A program made the translations under genes and the position numbers. The notes beneath the pieces were generated by a model. It was not told the origin of the DNA, searched no databases, and saw only the letters and a list, made by a program, of their open reading frames with translations. DNA of 64,000 bases from Gammaproteobacteria bacterium (GTDB lineage Bacteria; Pseudomonadota; Gammaproteobacteria; Tenderiales; Tenderiaceae). The first letter of the stretch is position 1, and each line of letters opens with the position of its first letter. This document shows, one piece after another, positions 48,256-57,200 of this stretch. Location of the stretch: assembly GCA_016200485.1 (NCBI GenBank), contig JACQEP010000015.1:1-64000 (forward strand), written 5' to 3'.

Positions 48256-49008
48256 GTGAACTGGAGTGAACAGCTCTTGCTGTTGTTGGTGTCCCTGACA
48301 GCTAACGCCTTCTCGGCACTGGCCGGAGGTGGGGCAGGACTGATTCAGTTGCCCGCATTGATCTTTCTTGGCTTGCCATTCGGCATCGCGCTTGCGACGC
48401 ATAAAGTGGCCAGTGTGGCGCTGGGTGTCGGCGCCACATTACGCCATTGGCGCGAGAAATCTCTCGATCTCCCATTCGCTGGTTTTGTCATGGCCAGTGG
48501 CTTGCCCGGAGTGATCGCTGGGGCGGCGGTGATTCTCAAGGTGCCGGACCGTGCCGCGCAGGTGGCGTTGGGGGTGCTGACGATCGGTATGAGTGTGTAC
48601 TCATTTTTTACGCCGCAACTTGGGTTAGTGGCGGAAACACGACATCGCGATCGACACGGATATCTGGTGGGTGGACTGGTGTTGTGTTTGATTGGCGTGT
48701 TGAATGGGTCGCTGACCTCGGGTACCGGATTGTTTGTCACCTTATGGCTGGTGCATTGGTTCGGTCTGGATTACAAACAGGCGGTGGCCTATACGCTGGT
48801 ATTGGTAGGGCTGTTCTGGAATGGGGTCGGGGCAGTGACGCTGGGGCTGCTGGGTGAAATTCGGTGGGATTGGCTACCGGCATTGCTGATCGGATCAGTG
48901 GTGGGCGGTTATCTCGGCGCCCATTTTGCGATTGTCAAAGGCAATCGCATGATCAAGCGCAGTTTTGAGATTGTGACCTTGTTGGTGGGGTTGAAATTAC
49001 TATTTTAA
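48256..49008 (+). CDS. TauE/SafE (TSUP) family membrane permease
   Basis: TSUP proteins are seven-to-nine-span inner-membrane carriers linked to export or uptake of sulphur-containing anions. The product (about 250 aa) has the family start LVSLTANAFSALAGGGAGLIQLP, with the glycine-rich half-repeat, and a second inverted repeat around LNGSLTSGTGLFVTLWLVHWFG. GTG 48256 was preferred because GGAG lies five bases before it; GTG 48250 is in frame. Substrate cannot be read from sequence. A second, distant paralogue is encoded on the opposite strand after 49122. Confidence 0.85.
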   Translation: MNWSEQLLLLLVSLTANAFSALAGGGAGLIQLPALIFLGLPFGIALATHKVASVALGVGATLRHWREKSLDLPFAGFVMASGLPGVIAGAAVILKVPDRAAQVALGVLTIGMSVYSFFTPQLGLVAETRHRDRHGYLVGGLVLCLIGVLNGSLTSGTGLFVTLWLVHWFGLDYKQAVAYTLVLVGLFWNGVGAVTLGLLGEIRWDWLPALLIGSVVGGYLGAHFAIVKGNRMIKRSFEIVTLLVGLKLLF

Positions 49009-49029
49009 ATAATTCAGCTTGTTGAAAAA

Positions 49030-49115
49030 CGCCCTCTCCCTCAGGGAGAGGGTTGGGGTGAGGGGATAAATGAATCTAAAAAAATCTCCGTGTTCTCTGT
49101 GCCTCTGTGGTGAAT
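49030..49115. repeat. CCCTCTCCC repeat plus half CACAGAG repeat
   Basis: CCCTCTCCCTCAGGGAGAGGG (49032-49052, a palindrome followed by TTGGGGTGAGGG) is next to one arm of the CACAGAG element (49083-49115, CTCTGTGCCTCTGTGGTGAA). Two repeat families therefore meet between the convergent TSUP genes. Related CCCTCTCCC copies are at 52331-52380 and 52702-52740. Confidence 0.7.
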
Positions 49116-49121
49116 TTCTTT

Positions 49122-49910
49122 TCAGGCAACGATGAACTTCATGCCGATCAGGATCAACATCCCGGCCAGCGCCGGGCGCAAGATATGATCCGGCACCTTG
49201 GTGCTGGTGTGGCTGCCGAGGTAAATGCCGGGGAGTGAACCGATCAATAGCGATGCCAGCAAGGTGAGATCTACCGTACCGAGGTGCATGTGCCCCAGAC
49301 CGGCGATCAGCGTCAGCGGCACGGCATGGGCAAGATCAATGCCGACGATGCGTTTGGTCGGCATCCACGGATAAAGCAATGTCAGCATCGCCGCACCCAG
49401 CGCGCCCGCGCCGACCGAGGTCAGCGGCACCAATATTCCCAGCAATGCACCCGCGCCAACGGTGGCGTAGTTGCGTTTGCTGCTGAGATTCGGAAAGCGC
49501 TGGCCTAATGCGTTGCCGAGGCGATGCAGTTGGCTGCGCATTAATAACACGGTAGCCGTGAGCAACAAGGCGACCCCCAGCGTAAAGGTGATGAGGTGCG
49601 CGACGGCAGCGGTTTCGGCCTTGAGCCAATCGAGGAGCGTGACGCTGACCAACGCCATCGGCAGGCTGCCCAGACTCATTAGTCCGACGATTTTCCACTC
49701 GATGGTGCCGCGACGCTGGTGGACAAAAATGCCGCCGCTTTTGGTAATGGCGGCGAACAGCAGGTCGGTGCCGACGGCAATGGCGGGCTTAATGCCAAAG
49801 AAAAAAATCAGTAACGGGGTCATCAGCGAGCCACCGCCGACGCCGGTCATGCCGACGATGAAGCCCACCAGCAGGCCGGCAAAGGTGTAACCCCATTCGA
49901 TATCTATCAT
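49122..49910 (-). CDS. TauE/SafE (TSUP) family membrane permease, second copy
   Basis: The product is 262 aa from ATG 49910, with the TSUP half-repeat GFIVGMTGVGGGSLMTPLL and the second one GILVPLTSVGAGALGAAML. About eight hydrophobic spans are visible, and HQRRGTIEWKIV is the usual cytoplasmic loop. An in-frame ATG at 49934 precedes a non-family extension. The protein differs strongly from the 48256 gene, so it is an old paralogue or a separate acquisition. Substrate unknown. Confidence 0.85.
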   Translation of the reverse strand: MIDIEWGYTFAGLLVGFIVGMTGVGGGSLMTPLLIFFFGIKPAIAVGTDLLFAAITKSGGIFVHQRRGTIEWKIVGLMSLGSLPMALVSVTLLDWLKAETAAVAHLITFTLGVALLLTATVLLMRSQLHRLGNALGQRFPNLSSKRNYATVGAGALLGILVPLTSVGAGALGAAMLTLLYPWMPTKRIVGIDLAHAVPLTLIAGLGHMHLGTVDLTLLASLLIGSLPGIYLGSHTSTKVPDHILRPALAGMLILIGMKFIVA

Positions 49911-50006
49911 TACGATCTCTGCGGATTGAAACAAACTTTCCGCACTATAACGGCTATTCGTTATTTGAAAAAGTAATATTAGATTATATTTTTATAACAA
50001 AAAAGA

Positions 50007-50654
50007 CTATGGGGTCTCGCCGTATTGTTTCAAATAGGCCCGGATATGCTCCTTGGCCTCGTGCAGGTCGGTGTGGTCTTCCAGGTATTCCAGCAGAACG
50101 TCGAGATTGACGATGCTGAATACCGGGATGTCGTAGTCCTGTTTCACTTCCTGGATGGCCGATAACGGCCCCTTGCCGCGTTCCTGGCGGTCGAGGGCAA
50201 TCACCACGCCGACGACTTCAGCCCCTGCGGCTTCGATCAGGTCGATGGATTCGCGGACCGAAGTACCGGCCGAGATCACATCATCAATAACCAGGACTTG
50301 TCCATGCAAGGGCGCACCGACGATGACCCCGCCCTCGCCATGATCCTTGGCCTCTTTGCGGTTAAAGGCATACGGCACATCGCGCTGATGCTGGTCGGCA
50401 AGTGCGACGGCAGTGGTAACCGCCAGCGGGATGCCCTTGTAGGCAGGACCAAACAACATGTCGAACTCGACCCCGGCTTGTATAATCGTGGTCGCGTAAT
50501 GGCGGCCAAGCTGGGCGATGGCGGCGCCGGTGTTGAACAGGCCGCTGTTGAAAAAATAGGGGCTGATGCGTCCTGATTTGAGCTTGAATTCACCGAAGCG
50601 CAGCACATCGGTGGCAATGATGAAATCAAGGAATTTGCGTTGGTAGATATGCAT
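50007..50654 (-). CDS. pyrE: Orotate phosphoribosyltransferase
   Basis: PyrE transfers phosphoribose from PRPP to orotate, giving orotidine monophosphate in pyrimidine synthesis. From ATG 50654 ([12 protein letters not shown]) the product is 215 aa, the normal size. It shows [41 protein letters not shown] and the PRPP loop [13 protein letters not shown]. The open frame reaches further upstream (to 50852) into the exonuclease III gene on the other strand, but that part has no family similarity. Divergent from xth, a common gammaproteobacterial pairing. Confidence 0.96.
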   Translation of the reverse strand: MHIYQRKFLDFIIATDVLRFGEFKLKSGRISPYFFNSGLFNTGAAIAQLGRHYATTIIQAGVEFDMLFGPAYKGIPLAVTTAVALADQHQRDVPYAFNRKEAKDHGEGGVIVGAPLHGQVLVIDDVISAGTSVRESIDLIEAAGAEVVGVVIALDRQERGKGPLSAIQEVKQDYDIPVFSIVNLDVLLEYLEDHTDLHEAKEHIRAYLKQYGETP

Positions 50655-50742
50655 GGCCAGGCCGGATTGAATTGTTGTTGCGGCTAATTTTAATGTATCT
50701 AGGCCACCACTAGCCAGAATTTTTCCAATATAGCAGGGATTT

Positions 50743-51516
50743 ATGAGAATTATCTCCGTCAATTTAAACGGTATCCGCGCCGCCGAGCGCAAGGGTTTTT
50801 TCAAGTGGATGTTAAAGCAGGACGCAGACGTGGTTTGCCTGCAAGAGACCAAGGCGCAGGAAGATCAGTTGCCGCCCGAGGTTTATCACCCGCCGGGCTA
50901 TCACACCTATTTTCACGATGCGGTGAAAAAGGGTTACAGCGGCGTTGGGCTTTATTGCCGGAAAAAACCGGATCGTGTGATCAAAGGGTTGGGGTGGCCG
51001 GACTTCGATGCTGAAGGCCGATTCATCGAGGCCGACTTTGGTGATCTGAGCGTGATCTCGCTCTATCTGCCATCGGGATCAAGTGGCGATATCCGGCAGA
51101 CGGCGAAGTTTGATTTTATGGCGCGTTTCACGCCGGTACTGGAAGCGATGCGCCGCAAAAAACGCGAATACATTATTTGTGGCGACTGGAACATCGTTCA
51201 CAAAGAAATTGATATCAAGAATTTCAAATCGAATCAGAAAAATTCCGGCTGCTTGCCGGAGGAGCGCGCCTGGTTGGATCAATTGTTCGGGCCGATGGGG
51301 TTTGTCGATGCGTTTCGCGTGGTTGAGCCGCGTTCGGAACAATACACCTGGTGGTCAAATCGTGGTCAGGCATGGGATAAAAACGTGGGCTGGCGCATCG
51401 ATTACCAAGTGATCACACCGGGATTGAAAGATAAAGTGAAAGCGGCGGCGATCTACAAAGACGAGCGTTTTTCCGATCATGCGCCGCTGATAATTGATTA
51501 TTCAGGAAAGCTGTAG
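50743..51516 (+). CDS. xth: Exodeoxyribonuclease III (AP endonuclease family)
   Basis: This Mg-dependent enzyme cleaves at abasic sites and degrades 3' ends in base-excision repair. The 257-aa protein has [23 protein letters not shown] (metal-binding Glu), [22 protein letters not shown] (catalytic Asp and Asn), WRIDYQVI and the terminal [10 protein letters not shown] with its essential His. All catalytic residues are present. The subfamily looks like the ExoA/XthA type common outside the enterics. Confidence 0.95.
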   Translation: MRIISVNLNGIRAAERKGFFKWMLKQDADVVCLQETKAQEDQLPPEVYHPPGYHTYFHDAVKKGYSGVGLYCRKKPDRVIKGLGWPDFDAEGRFIEADFGDLSVISLYLPSGSSGDIRQTAKFDFMARFTPVLEAMRRKKREYIICGDWNIVHKEIDIKNFKSNQKNSGCLPEERAWLDQLFGPMGFVDAFRVVEPRSEQYTWWSNRGQAWDKNVGWRIDYQVITPGLKDKVKAAAIYKDERFSDHAPLIIDYSGKL

Positions 51517-51581
51517 GGGCGATTCACGAATTGCTTTGCTATGTTGTAGTTAAGCAGGGTGGTATGCATTTTGTTCCCGCT

Positions 51582-51997
51582 TTACATCTCCTTCGCCGCA
51601 ATCCTGCGCAGCGCCTCATTCACATCGATTATTCTGACATTCTGATACTCAGCCACTGTGAGCAACGGGTGGTCCCCGGTGACGACCCAGTCCGCCTTGG
51701 CAGCGATGGCAGTCGCGATGACTACATCATCATCGGGATCGGGCGCGAGAGGGGTTGCGGGTGTACCACGGCGGCGAGCTCCGAATAGCGATCTACTAAC
51801 TGATCGATGGTGAGCATTGAGGCGGCTATCTTCTTCTCGAATTTGCGTCGGCCCAGGATATCGGTCAATTCTGCCAGCAGTGGCAGGCTGGTATATAGCT
51901 TGATCTGTTTGTCGCGTCCCGCCAGCAACAGCCGGTAGGGATTGCCGCCCCACAACATGGCCGAGGTGACCACATTGGTATCGAGCACCAGGCGCAT
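51582..51997 (-). pseudogene. PIN-domain toxin, frameshifted
   Basis: Two frames together make one PIN (VapC-like) ribonuclease. The N-terminal frame from ATG 51997 reads MRLVLDTNVVTSAMLWGG with the first catalytic Asp and stops at about 51722. The C-terminal frame reads PDPDDDVVIATAIAAKADWV and VVTGDHPLLTVAEY with the other acidic residues and ends at 51582. Removing two bases from the CTCTC run near 51748 restores HPQPL-APDPDDDVV. The start overlaps the antitoxin stop (TGATG). Either a real inactivating insertion or a sequencing error. Confidence 0.8.
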
Positions 51998-52242
51998 CAG
52001 CTATTGGTCTTGGCGCGGCGTTCCGCGCGCATGGCGCGTATCTCCTCAGCCACTTCCTCCGGTGACATCGCAGGCGGCTCTTCGCTCTGAGCCATCCGTT
52101 CCAATGCGGTGAAGAACTCATCCTGATGCTGTGCCCGCAACTGCTCGCGCAACCATTTTTCCAGCGCCTTTTGCGATAGCAGCCCGGCGCGTTGCGCCTC
52201 TTTCGCCAATTGGTCCGGCAGTGTGATCTTTATGGTTGTCAT
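51997..52242 (-). CDS. Antitoxin of the PIN-type pair
   Basis: From ATG 52242 (AGGAG upstream, eight bases away) the product is 81 aa. It starts MTTIKITLPDQLAKEAQRAG, a ribbon-helix-helix-like DNA-binding start, and has an acidic C-terminal half (SPEEVAEEIRAMRAERRAK) suited to bind the toxin. The reading frame is open to 52413, but the extra sequence lies in repeat DNA. It is directly upstream of the PIN frame. A decayed paralogue with the same opening residues is at 53450-53652. Confidence 0.8.
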   Translation of the reverse strand: MTTIKITLPDQLAKEAQRAGLLSQKALEKWLREQLRAQHQDEFFTALERMAQSEEPPAMSPEEVAEEIRAMRAERRAKTNS

Positions 52243-52330
52243 GGCCGTGCTCCTGACAGAAGATAATTCATATTTACCATGATAAAGCCCGTACAGAATA
52301 GGTGCAATGAAAAGAGCCCATTCCCCTGTT

Positions 52331-52380
52331 CCCTCTCCCACCTGTGGGAGAGGGTGGCCCGGAGGGCCGGGAGAGGGAGA
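52331..52380. repeat. CCCTCTCCC palindromic repeat
   Basis: CCCTCTCCCACCTGTGGGAGAG at 52331-52352 is a hairpin, followed by GGCCCGGAGGGCC, also palindromic. It belongs to the same family as the elements near 49032 and 52702. No gene lies in 52243-52829. Confidence 0.65.
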
Positions 52381-52443
52381 AGACGCCACGGGCTCCGGGG
52401 CACAAACCGGCACACAGGGAATGTGGCACCCCCGGTTTTCAGG

Positions 52444-52538
52444 TGTCGGAAAACTTTACACTTTTCACCTGGGGATTCAGTCGCACCAAACAAACCCCAT
52501 ATAAACCATGATGTTATAAAAATTAGCATGGGAATTGC
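52444..52538 (+). promoter_or_regulatory. Inactive duplicate of the sigma-54-type promoter region
   Basis: TGTCGGAAAACTTTACA (52444-52460) and about 90 following bases are a diverged copy of 53757-53850. In this copy the -24 element reads TAGC instead of TGGC (52524-52527), while TTGC (52535-52538) is kept, so the essential GG is lost. No RHS gene follows. Similarity continues to about 52610. A relic of a duplication. Confidence 0.65.
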
Positions 52539-52701
52539 TTTTGCTTTTCCTCCCCCTCCCCCCAATTGCGAGGGCTAAGCTCTTGGCATGGCCTCTGTCG
52601 TGAAGGACAGCCCTAAAGATTAAATACGTTCACTCGGTTCTAAACCCATAAATAACTATTGATCCGGCTTGATGAAGTTTTAACTTTGATCGGTACGGAT
52701 A

Positions 52702-52740
52702 CTCCCTCTCCCGCTTGGGGGAGGGCTGGGGACAAGGGTG
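52702..52740. repeat. CCCTCTCCC repeat, third copy
   Basis: CTCCCTCTCCCGCTTGGGGGAG followed by GGCTGGGGACAAGGGTG is the same family as at 49032 and 52331. It lies 90 bases upstream of the intact toxin-antitoxin pair. Confidence 0.6.
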
Positions 52741-52829
52741 CGACTTCAAATATATTAATGCCGTATCAATAGGCTGTTTTGCCTATGCTGTAGTTGCATA
52801 TCTTAACCAAGGGACGTATCTTGTAATTT

Positions 52830-53063
52830 ATGGCCATATCTGTTGAAAAACTGACCGAAGCCGTCTTATCGCTGCCGAGCGAGGCGCGGGCATTGCTTGC
52901 CGATCGTTTGGTAGAAAGCCTGGATCCTCTCGCGGACGAGGATGTTCGTGATTTATGGGCTGCCGAGGCGCTCCGTCGGCGTGATGAGGTTCGTGAAGGG
53001 AAGATCCCCGCTATTTCTGGCGAGGCCGCCCTGGAGCAGGTACGAAATTCCCTCAAGAAATGA
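52830..53063 (+). CDS. Addiction-module antitoxin (TIGR02574-like)
   Basis: The product is 77 aa, helical and acidic, with the recognisable pattern LTEAVLSLPSEARALLADRL, VESLDP and a C-terminal EALRRRDEVREGKIPAISGE. This family of short antitoxins is normally encoded just before a ParE/RelE-fold toxin, as here with an ATGA overlap. It should bind and inactivate that toxin and may repress the operon. A related antitoxin is at 61777. Confidence 0.88.
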   Translation: MAISVEKLTEAVLSLPSEARALLADRLVESLDPLADEDVRDLWAAEALRRRDEVREGKIPAISGEAALEQVRNSLKK

Positions 53064-53350
53064 AGTTTGAGTTTCATCCCCAAGCGCTTGCCGAGTTCGA
53101 GGAAGCTGCACATTATTACGAGCGATGCCAGCATGGTCTGGGGCTTCGTTTCTATTCAAATGTCGAAGCAACGCTTCAAAATATCATTGAAAACCCCGGG
53201 CGCTGGCCGGTTCTGCACCAAGATGTTCGTCGTTGTCTCACGCGGGTATTTCCGTATGCGGTGCTTTACACCGTGGAACCCGAATATGTGCTTGTTGTGG
53301 CAGTCATGCATTGTCACCAAAAACCCGGATATTGGAGTGCTCGGGTATAA
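53060..53350 (+). CDS. ParE/RelE-superfamily toxin
   Basis: The product is 96 aa and starts KFEFHPQALAEFEEAAHYYE, with the middle NPGRWPVLHQDVRRCLTRVF and the ending VAVMHCHQKPGYWSARV; these are the standard ParE/RelE-fold segments. Length is normal and nothing is missing, so the pair looks functional. ParE members poison gyrase and RelE members cleave mRNA; the sequence alone does not decide. Part of a cluster with two decayed PIN-type pairs. Confidence 0.88.
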   Translation: MKFEFHPQALAEFEEAAHYYERCQHGLGLRFYSNVEATLQNIIENPGRWPVLHQDVRRCLTRVFPYAVLYTVEPEYVLVVAVMHCHQKPGYWSARV

Positions 53351-53374
53351 CCGGGTGTCCGGCTAATTTCCAGG

Positions 53375-53466
53375 TCACCATCGGTGGTCGCCAGCAGCAG
53401 CTTGAAGGGCGTGCCGCCCCAGATCAGCGCCGAGACGACCACATTGGTATCAAGAACGATCCGCAT
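53375..53466 (-). pseudogene. PIN-domain toxin, N-terminal fragment only
   Basis: Reading from ATG 53466 gives MRIVLDTNVVVSALIWGGTP and FKLLLATTDGDLEIS, the first 30 or so residues of a PIN toxin (compare the gene at 51997). Homology is then lost beside the end of the ParE-type toxin gene. The later catalytic acids are absent. Paired with the decayed antitoxin directly upstream. Confidence 0.75.
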
Positions 53467-53652
53467 CGTCGGCGTTGGCCTGACGGGTGCGGCGCTCAGC
53501 GCGTACCGCCTTGACCTCGGCGACGATTTCCTCGTCGCTCATCGGCGGAATGCGTCCTTCAGCAGTTGGGCCAACGCTTCGGGCGTGAGCAGCCCGGCGC
53601 GTTGCGCTTCCTGCGCCAATTGATCCGGCAAAGTAATTTTTATGGTCGTCAT
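53450..53652 (-). pseudogene. Antitoxin of the decayed PIN pair
   Basis: From ATG 53652 (AAGGAG seven bases upstream) the frame reads MTTIKITLPDQLAQEAQRAG, LLTPEALAQLLKD and then stops. The remainder (EGRIPPMSDEEIVAEVKAVR) is in a different frame and ends at 53450. A deletion with frameshift removed the middle. The opening residues are nearly identical to the 52242 antitoxin, so the two pairs are duplicates. Confidence 0.75.
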
Positions 53653-53756
53653 GGTCATACTCCTTAAAAAAACAGCATATTACGAATTCGTCCCCCTTAA
53701 TACTCAAGGGCGCGCTGAATAACAGAGTGCAAGACTCGGCCTCTCAGCCTTTCAGG

Positions 53757-53850
53757 TGTCGGAAAACTTTACACTTTTCACCTGGGGATTCAGATGCGCA
53801 AAATAAACGCCATATAAACCATATTGTTATAAAAATGGCATGGTAATTGC
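53757..53850 (+). promoter_or_regulatory. Sigma-54-type promoter with upstream palindromic motif
   Basis: TGGC (53836-53839) and TTGC (53847-53850) have the -24/-12 spacing of RpoN promoters, with ten bases between the invariant GG and GC. Seventy bases upstream is TGTCGGAAAACTTTACA (53757-53773), an imperfect dyad suited to an activator. From memory, similar motif-plus-sigma-54 arrangements occur upstream of PEP-CTERM protein genes, but no PEP-CTERM signal is seen here. It lies about 95 bases before the RHS gene. Confidence 0.72.
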
Positions 53851-53945
53851 TTTGGTAGCCATTCAATATCGAGGGCTCAGCCCTCGCCGTGGCCTCTGTC
53901 ATGCAAGGCAGGGATAACAAGTTTAAAGAAGATGGGTAGGGTTTG

Positions 53946-54182
53946 ATGAGACGAATGAAGTGTTTTGGCTTTATTGCATCGTTATATCTTTCGATAGATC
54001 AAATTCGGAACCGGTTTTTCTGTAAAAGTTACCTGGGTGTTGGATTCATGGCGATTTTGTTGTGGGCGCCACAACTTTCTTTCGCGGCGGGATCTTATTG
54101 TGCAATAAGCGGTTTATCTGGGGGGGGAAAGCTTATGTGGTTTTCTCACATTAGAAGAAGCTGCCGCCTGGGGTTGGGATAA
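53946..54182 (+). CDS. RHS gene 5' part: signal peptide, out of frame with the body
   Basis: From ATG 53946 the frame encodes a basic stretch (RNRFFCKSYLGVG), a signal peptide core (FMAILLWAPQLSFAAG) and SYCAISGLSG. It then runs through eight Gs at 54120-54127 and stops at 54182. The following frame, open from 54109, continues as the RHS protein. One G fewer joins them as SGGESLCGFLTLEEAAAWGW. This is therefore the beginning of the gene listed next. The signal peptide start could be ATG 53955, or ATG 54048 if the n-region is short. Confidence 0.75.
   Translation: MRRMKCFGFIASLYLSIDQIRNRFFCKSYLGVGFMAILLWAPQLSFAAGSYCAISGLSGGGKLMWFSHIRRSCRLGLG
54120..54127 (+). repeat. Poly-G tract (G8) at the frame junction of the RHS gene
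   Basis: Eight consecutive Gs stand exactly where the signal-peptide frame must change to the RHS frame. A length of seven (or four or ten) would put the two in frame. Such tracts are typical of phase-variable surface genes, and also of sequencing errors. Confidence 0.8.
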
Positions 54183-54234
54183 CTCCCTTCTCAAAGCACA
54201 ATCCCCATCTGGATCTCCATATACATTTGGAGGG

Positions 54235-57200
54235 GTGGTTTATTATAAACACGCGCCTGACGGCGCTCAACCCGCCGCAGGCTGGACTAATTATTGGTGG
54301 GGTTACTATAATTATGGGAACGGCCCATATTACTATTACCCAATTAGTTATAGCCCATCAACTCCTCCCCGCAACAAAAATTATTCTGGTTCGTCATGTA
54401 GCTATATTGGTAATCCTATTCATGTTGGAATGGGGGACAAATTCCAGAGTGAGACGGATTATCAGGGCGTTGAATCTATGTTATCGCCACGATTTACCCG
54501 GTACTACCATAGCGATGCCCAAGGGGCATTCAGATCATTCGGGTCGCTATGGCGACACAACTATGATCGTTCCATCAAAGTCTTTCGCAATTCTTCCGCA
54601 AGTTTTGCTTACGTTACCAGAGCTGATGGTATGGGGATGTCTTATATATTGGTAGGAGATCGCTGGATTGCGGACAGTGATATTAATGACAAGCTCACCG
54701 AATACCGTGATCTGACCGGGAATACAACGGGCTGGCAGTTAACAACTAATACTAATGACATCGAAAGCTACGATGCCAGCGGTCGTCTCCTCTCAATTAC
54801 CAATCGAGTTGGAGAAACCCAGACGTTGACATATGACGCTCAAAACCGCCTCTACCAAGTCTTCGATTCGTTCAGTCGTGCGATTACCTTTGCCTACGAT
54901 ACCCAAAACCGTATACAAACCATGACTGATCCTGAGGGCGGTGTTTATATCTATGGTTACGGCGTCAACAACAATTTAATCTCGGTCGCTTATCCCGATA
55001 ACAAAACACGTACCTACTTGTACGAAAATACCAGTTTCCCGCATGCACTCACCGGCATCATTGATGAAAACGGCAATCGTTTCGCTACTTATGCCTATGA
55101 CAGTCAAGGCCGCGCGATTTCCAGCGAACACGCTGGTGGCACAGAAAAGGTCAGTTTGGCTTACAACACTGATGGCACCACCACGGTAACGGATGCCCTA
55201 AACACCTCCCGCACCTACAGTTTTCAAACGATATTGGGTGTTGTGAAAAAAACTGGGCAGTCGCAGCCCGGTGGTTCGGGCTGTGGTCCCGCCTCTTCGG
55301 CTACCACCTACGACCCCAACGGCAACATCGCCTCGAAAACGGATTTCAACGGCACAGTCACCACCTACACCTACGACCTCACCCGCAATCTCGAAACCGC
55401 GCGCACCGAAGCGTATGGCACCGCCAACGCCCGTACCCTCAACACCCAATGGCACGCAACCTTCCGGCTTCCCACCGCTATCGCCGAACCCTTGAAGCTC
55501 ACCACCTATACCCATGACGCCAACGGCAACGTGCTCACCCAAACCGAGCAAGCGACGATTGATAGCAACGGCAGCCAAGGCTTTGCCGCAACGCTCGTTG
55601 GTTCACCGCGCGTCTCGACTTACACCTACAACACCTTCGGCCAGGTATTGACGGTGAATGGCCCACGCACCGATGTCAACGACACCACCACCTACACCTA
55701 TGATACCCAGGGCAATGTTAGCTCTGTTACCAACGCCCTCAACCACCTCACCCAGATCACGAATTATGATGCCTCCGGCCGTCCGTTGCGCATCGTCGAT
55801 CCGAATGGCCTCGTCACCACCCTGACCTATTCACCCCGTGGCTGGTTAACGAGTCGCAACGTCGGCGGCGAGAGCACCGGCTTCCAATACGATGGTGTCG
55901 GCCAATTGCTCAGCGTCACGCTGCCGGACAACAGCGTCATCGCTTACACCTACGATGCCGCGCATCGGCTGACGGACATTCAAGACGCCGCCGGCAACCG
56001 CATCCACTACACGCTGGACTTAATGGGCAATCGCACGAAGGAAGATGTCACCACCGCGACCAACAGCCTGACCCAAACCCGCTCCCGCGTGTTCGATGCC
56101 CTCAGCCGCCTGGCACAAGCCTTAGGTGCCCAGAATCAAACCACCGCCTATCAATACGACGCCAGCGGCAACGTGACGCAAATCACCGATCCCGCCAGCA
56201 ATGTCACGCGTAATGGTTACGATGCGCTGAATCGTCTGACGCAAGTCACCGATGCCTTGAGCGGCGTCACCCAATACCAATACAACGCCCAGGACCAGCT
56301 CACCCGCGTCACCGATCCGCGCGGCAACATCACCCGTTATAGTTACGACGGCCTCGGCAATCTCACGCAACAGATCAGCCCCGATACGGGTGCCACTGCC
56401 TTTGGTTATGATGCCGCCGGTAATCTCATCACGCAGACCGACGCCAAGAGTCAGACCACCACCTATTACTACGACGCGCTCAATCGTCTGACCCAGGCGA
56501 CGTACAGTGATGCCACCACCACCGTCTACAGTTACGATCAAGGTATCAACGCCCTCGGCCGTCTGACGAGCATCACCGATCCCAGCGGCAGCACCGCCTA
56601 TCAATACGATGCCCACGGCCGTGTTACCCAAAAGACTCAAACCCTGGGCAATATCAGCCTCAGCGTCGCCTATCACTACACCGCCCAAGGCCAGCTTGAC
56701 CAGATCAGCTATCCGTCCAGCGTCATCGGGTATAGCTACAGCAACGGCAAACCCAGCAGCCTCAGCCTCAACGGCCAGCCACTGCTCAGCAACATCAGCT
56801 ACGTTCCTTTTGGCCCCGTCACCGGCTGGAGTTGGGGCAGCAACAGCACCACGGACGTCAGCCGCCTCTATGATCTTGATGGCCAACTCACCAGCTACAC
56901 GCTGGCCAACGCGACACAACAACTGAGCTACGCCAGCACCGGCAACCTCAGCACGATCACTGACGCCGGTAATGCTGCCAACAATCAAAGCTACGGTTAC
57001 GATGCTTTGTATCGTCTCGCCACCGCCAATGGTGTCTACGGCGCGCAAAGTTACGGTTACGACGCCAACGGCAACCGCAGCAGCGCCACGCTCAACGGCG
57101 TTACCAACAGCTACACCAACGCCGCCACCAGCAATCGCCTGCAAAGCGCGAATGGTAAGACCTATACGTTTGATGCTAACGGCAACATCACCAACGACGG

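Noticed and set aside
50655-50852. N-terminal extension of pyrE
   Set aside because: The extra 66 residues lie antisense to the exonuclease III start and do not resemble any PyrE; ATG 50654 matches the family start.
53757-53850. PEP-CTERM/exosortase target gene downstream of the sigma-54-type promoter
   Set aside because: The RHS protein and its neighbour lack a C-terminal PEP motif with a transmembrane helix and basic end, so no sorting signal is claimed.
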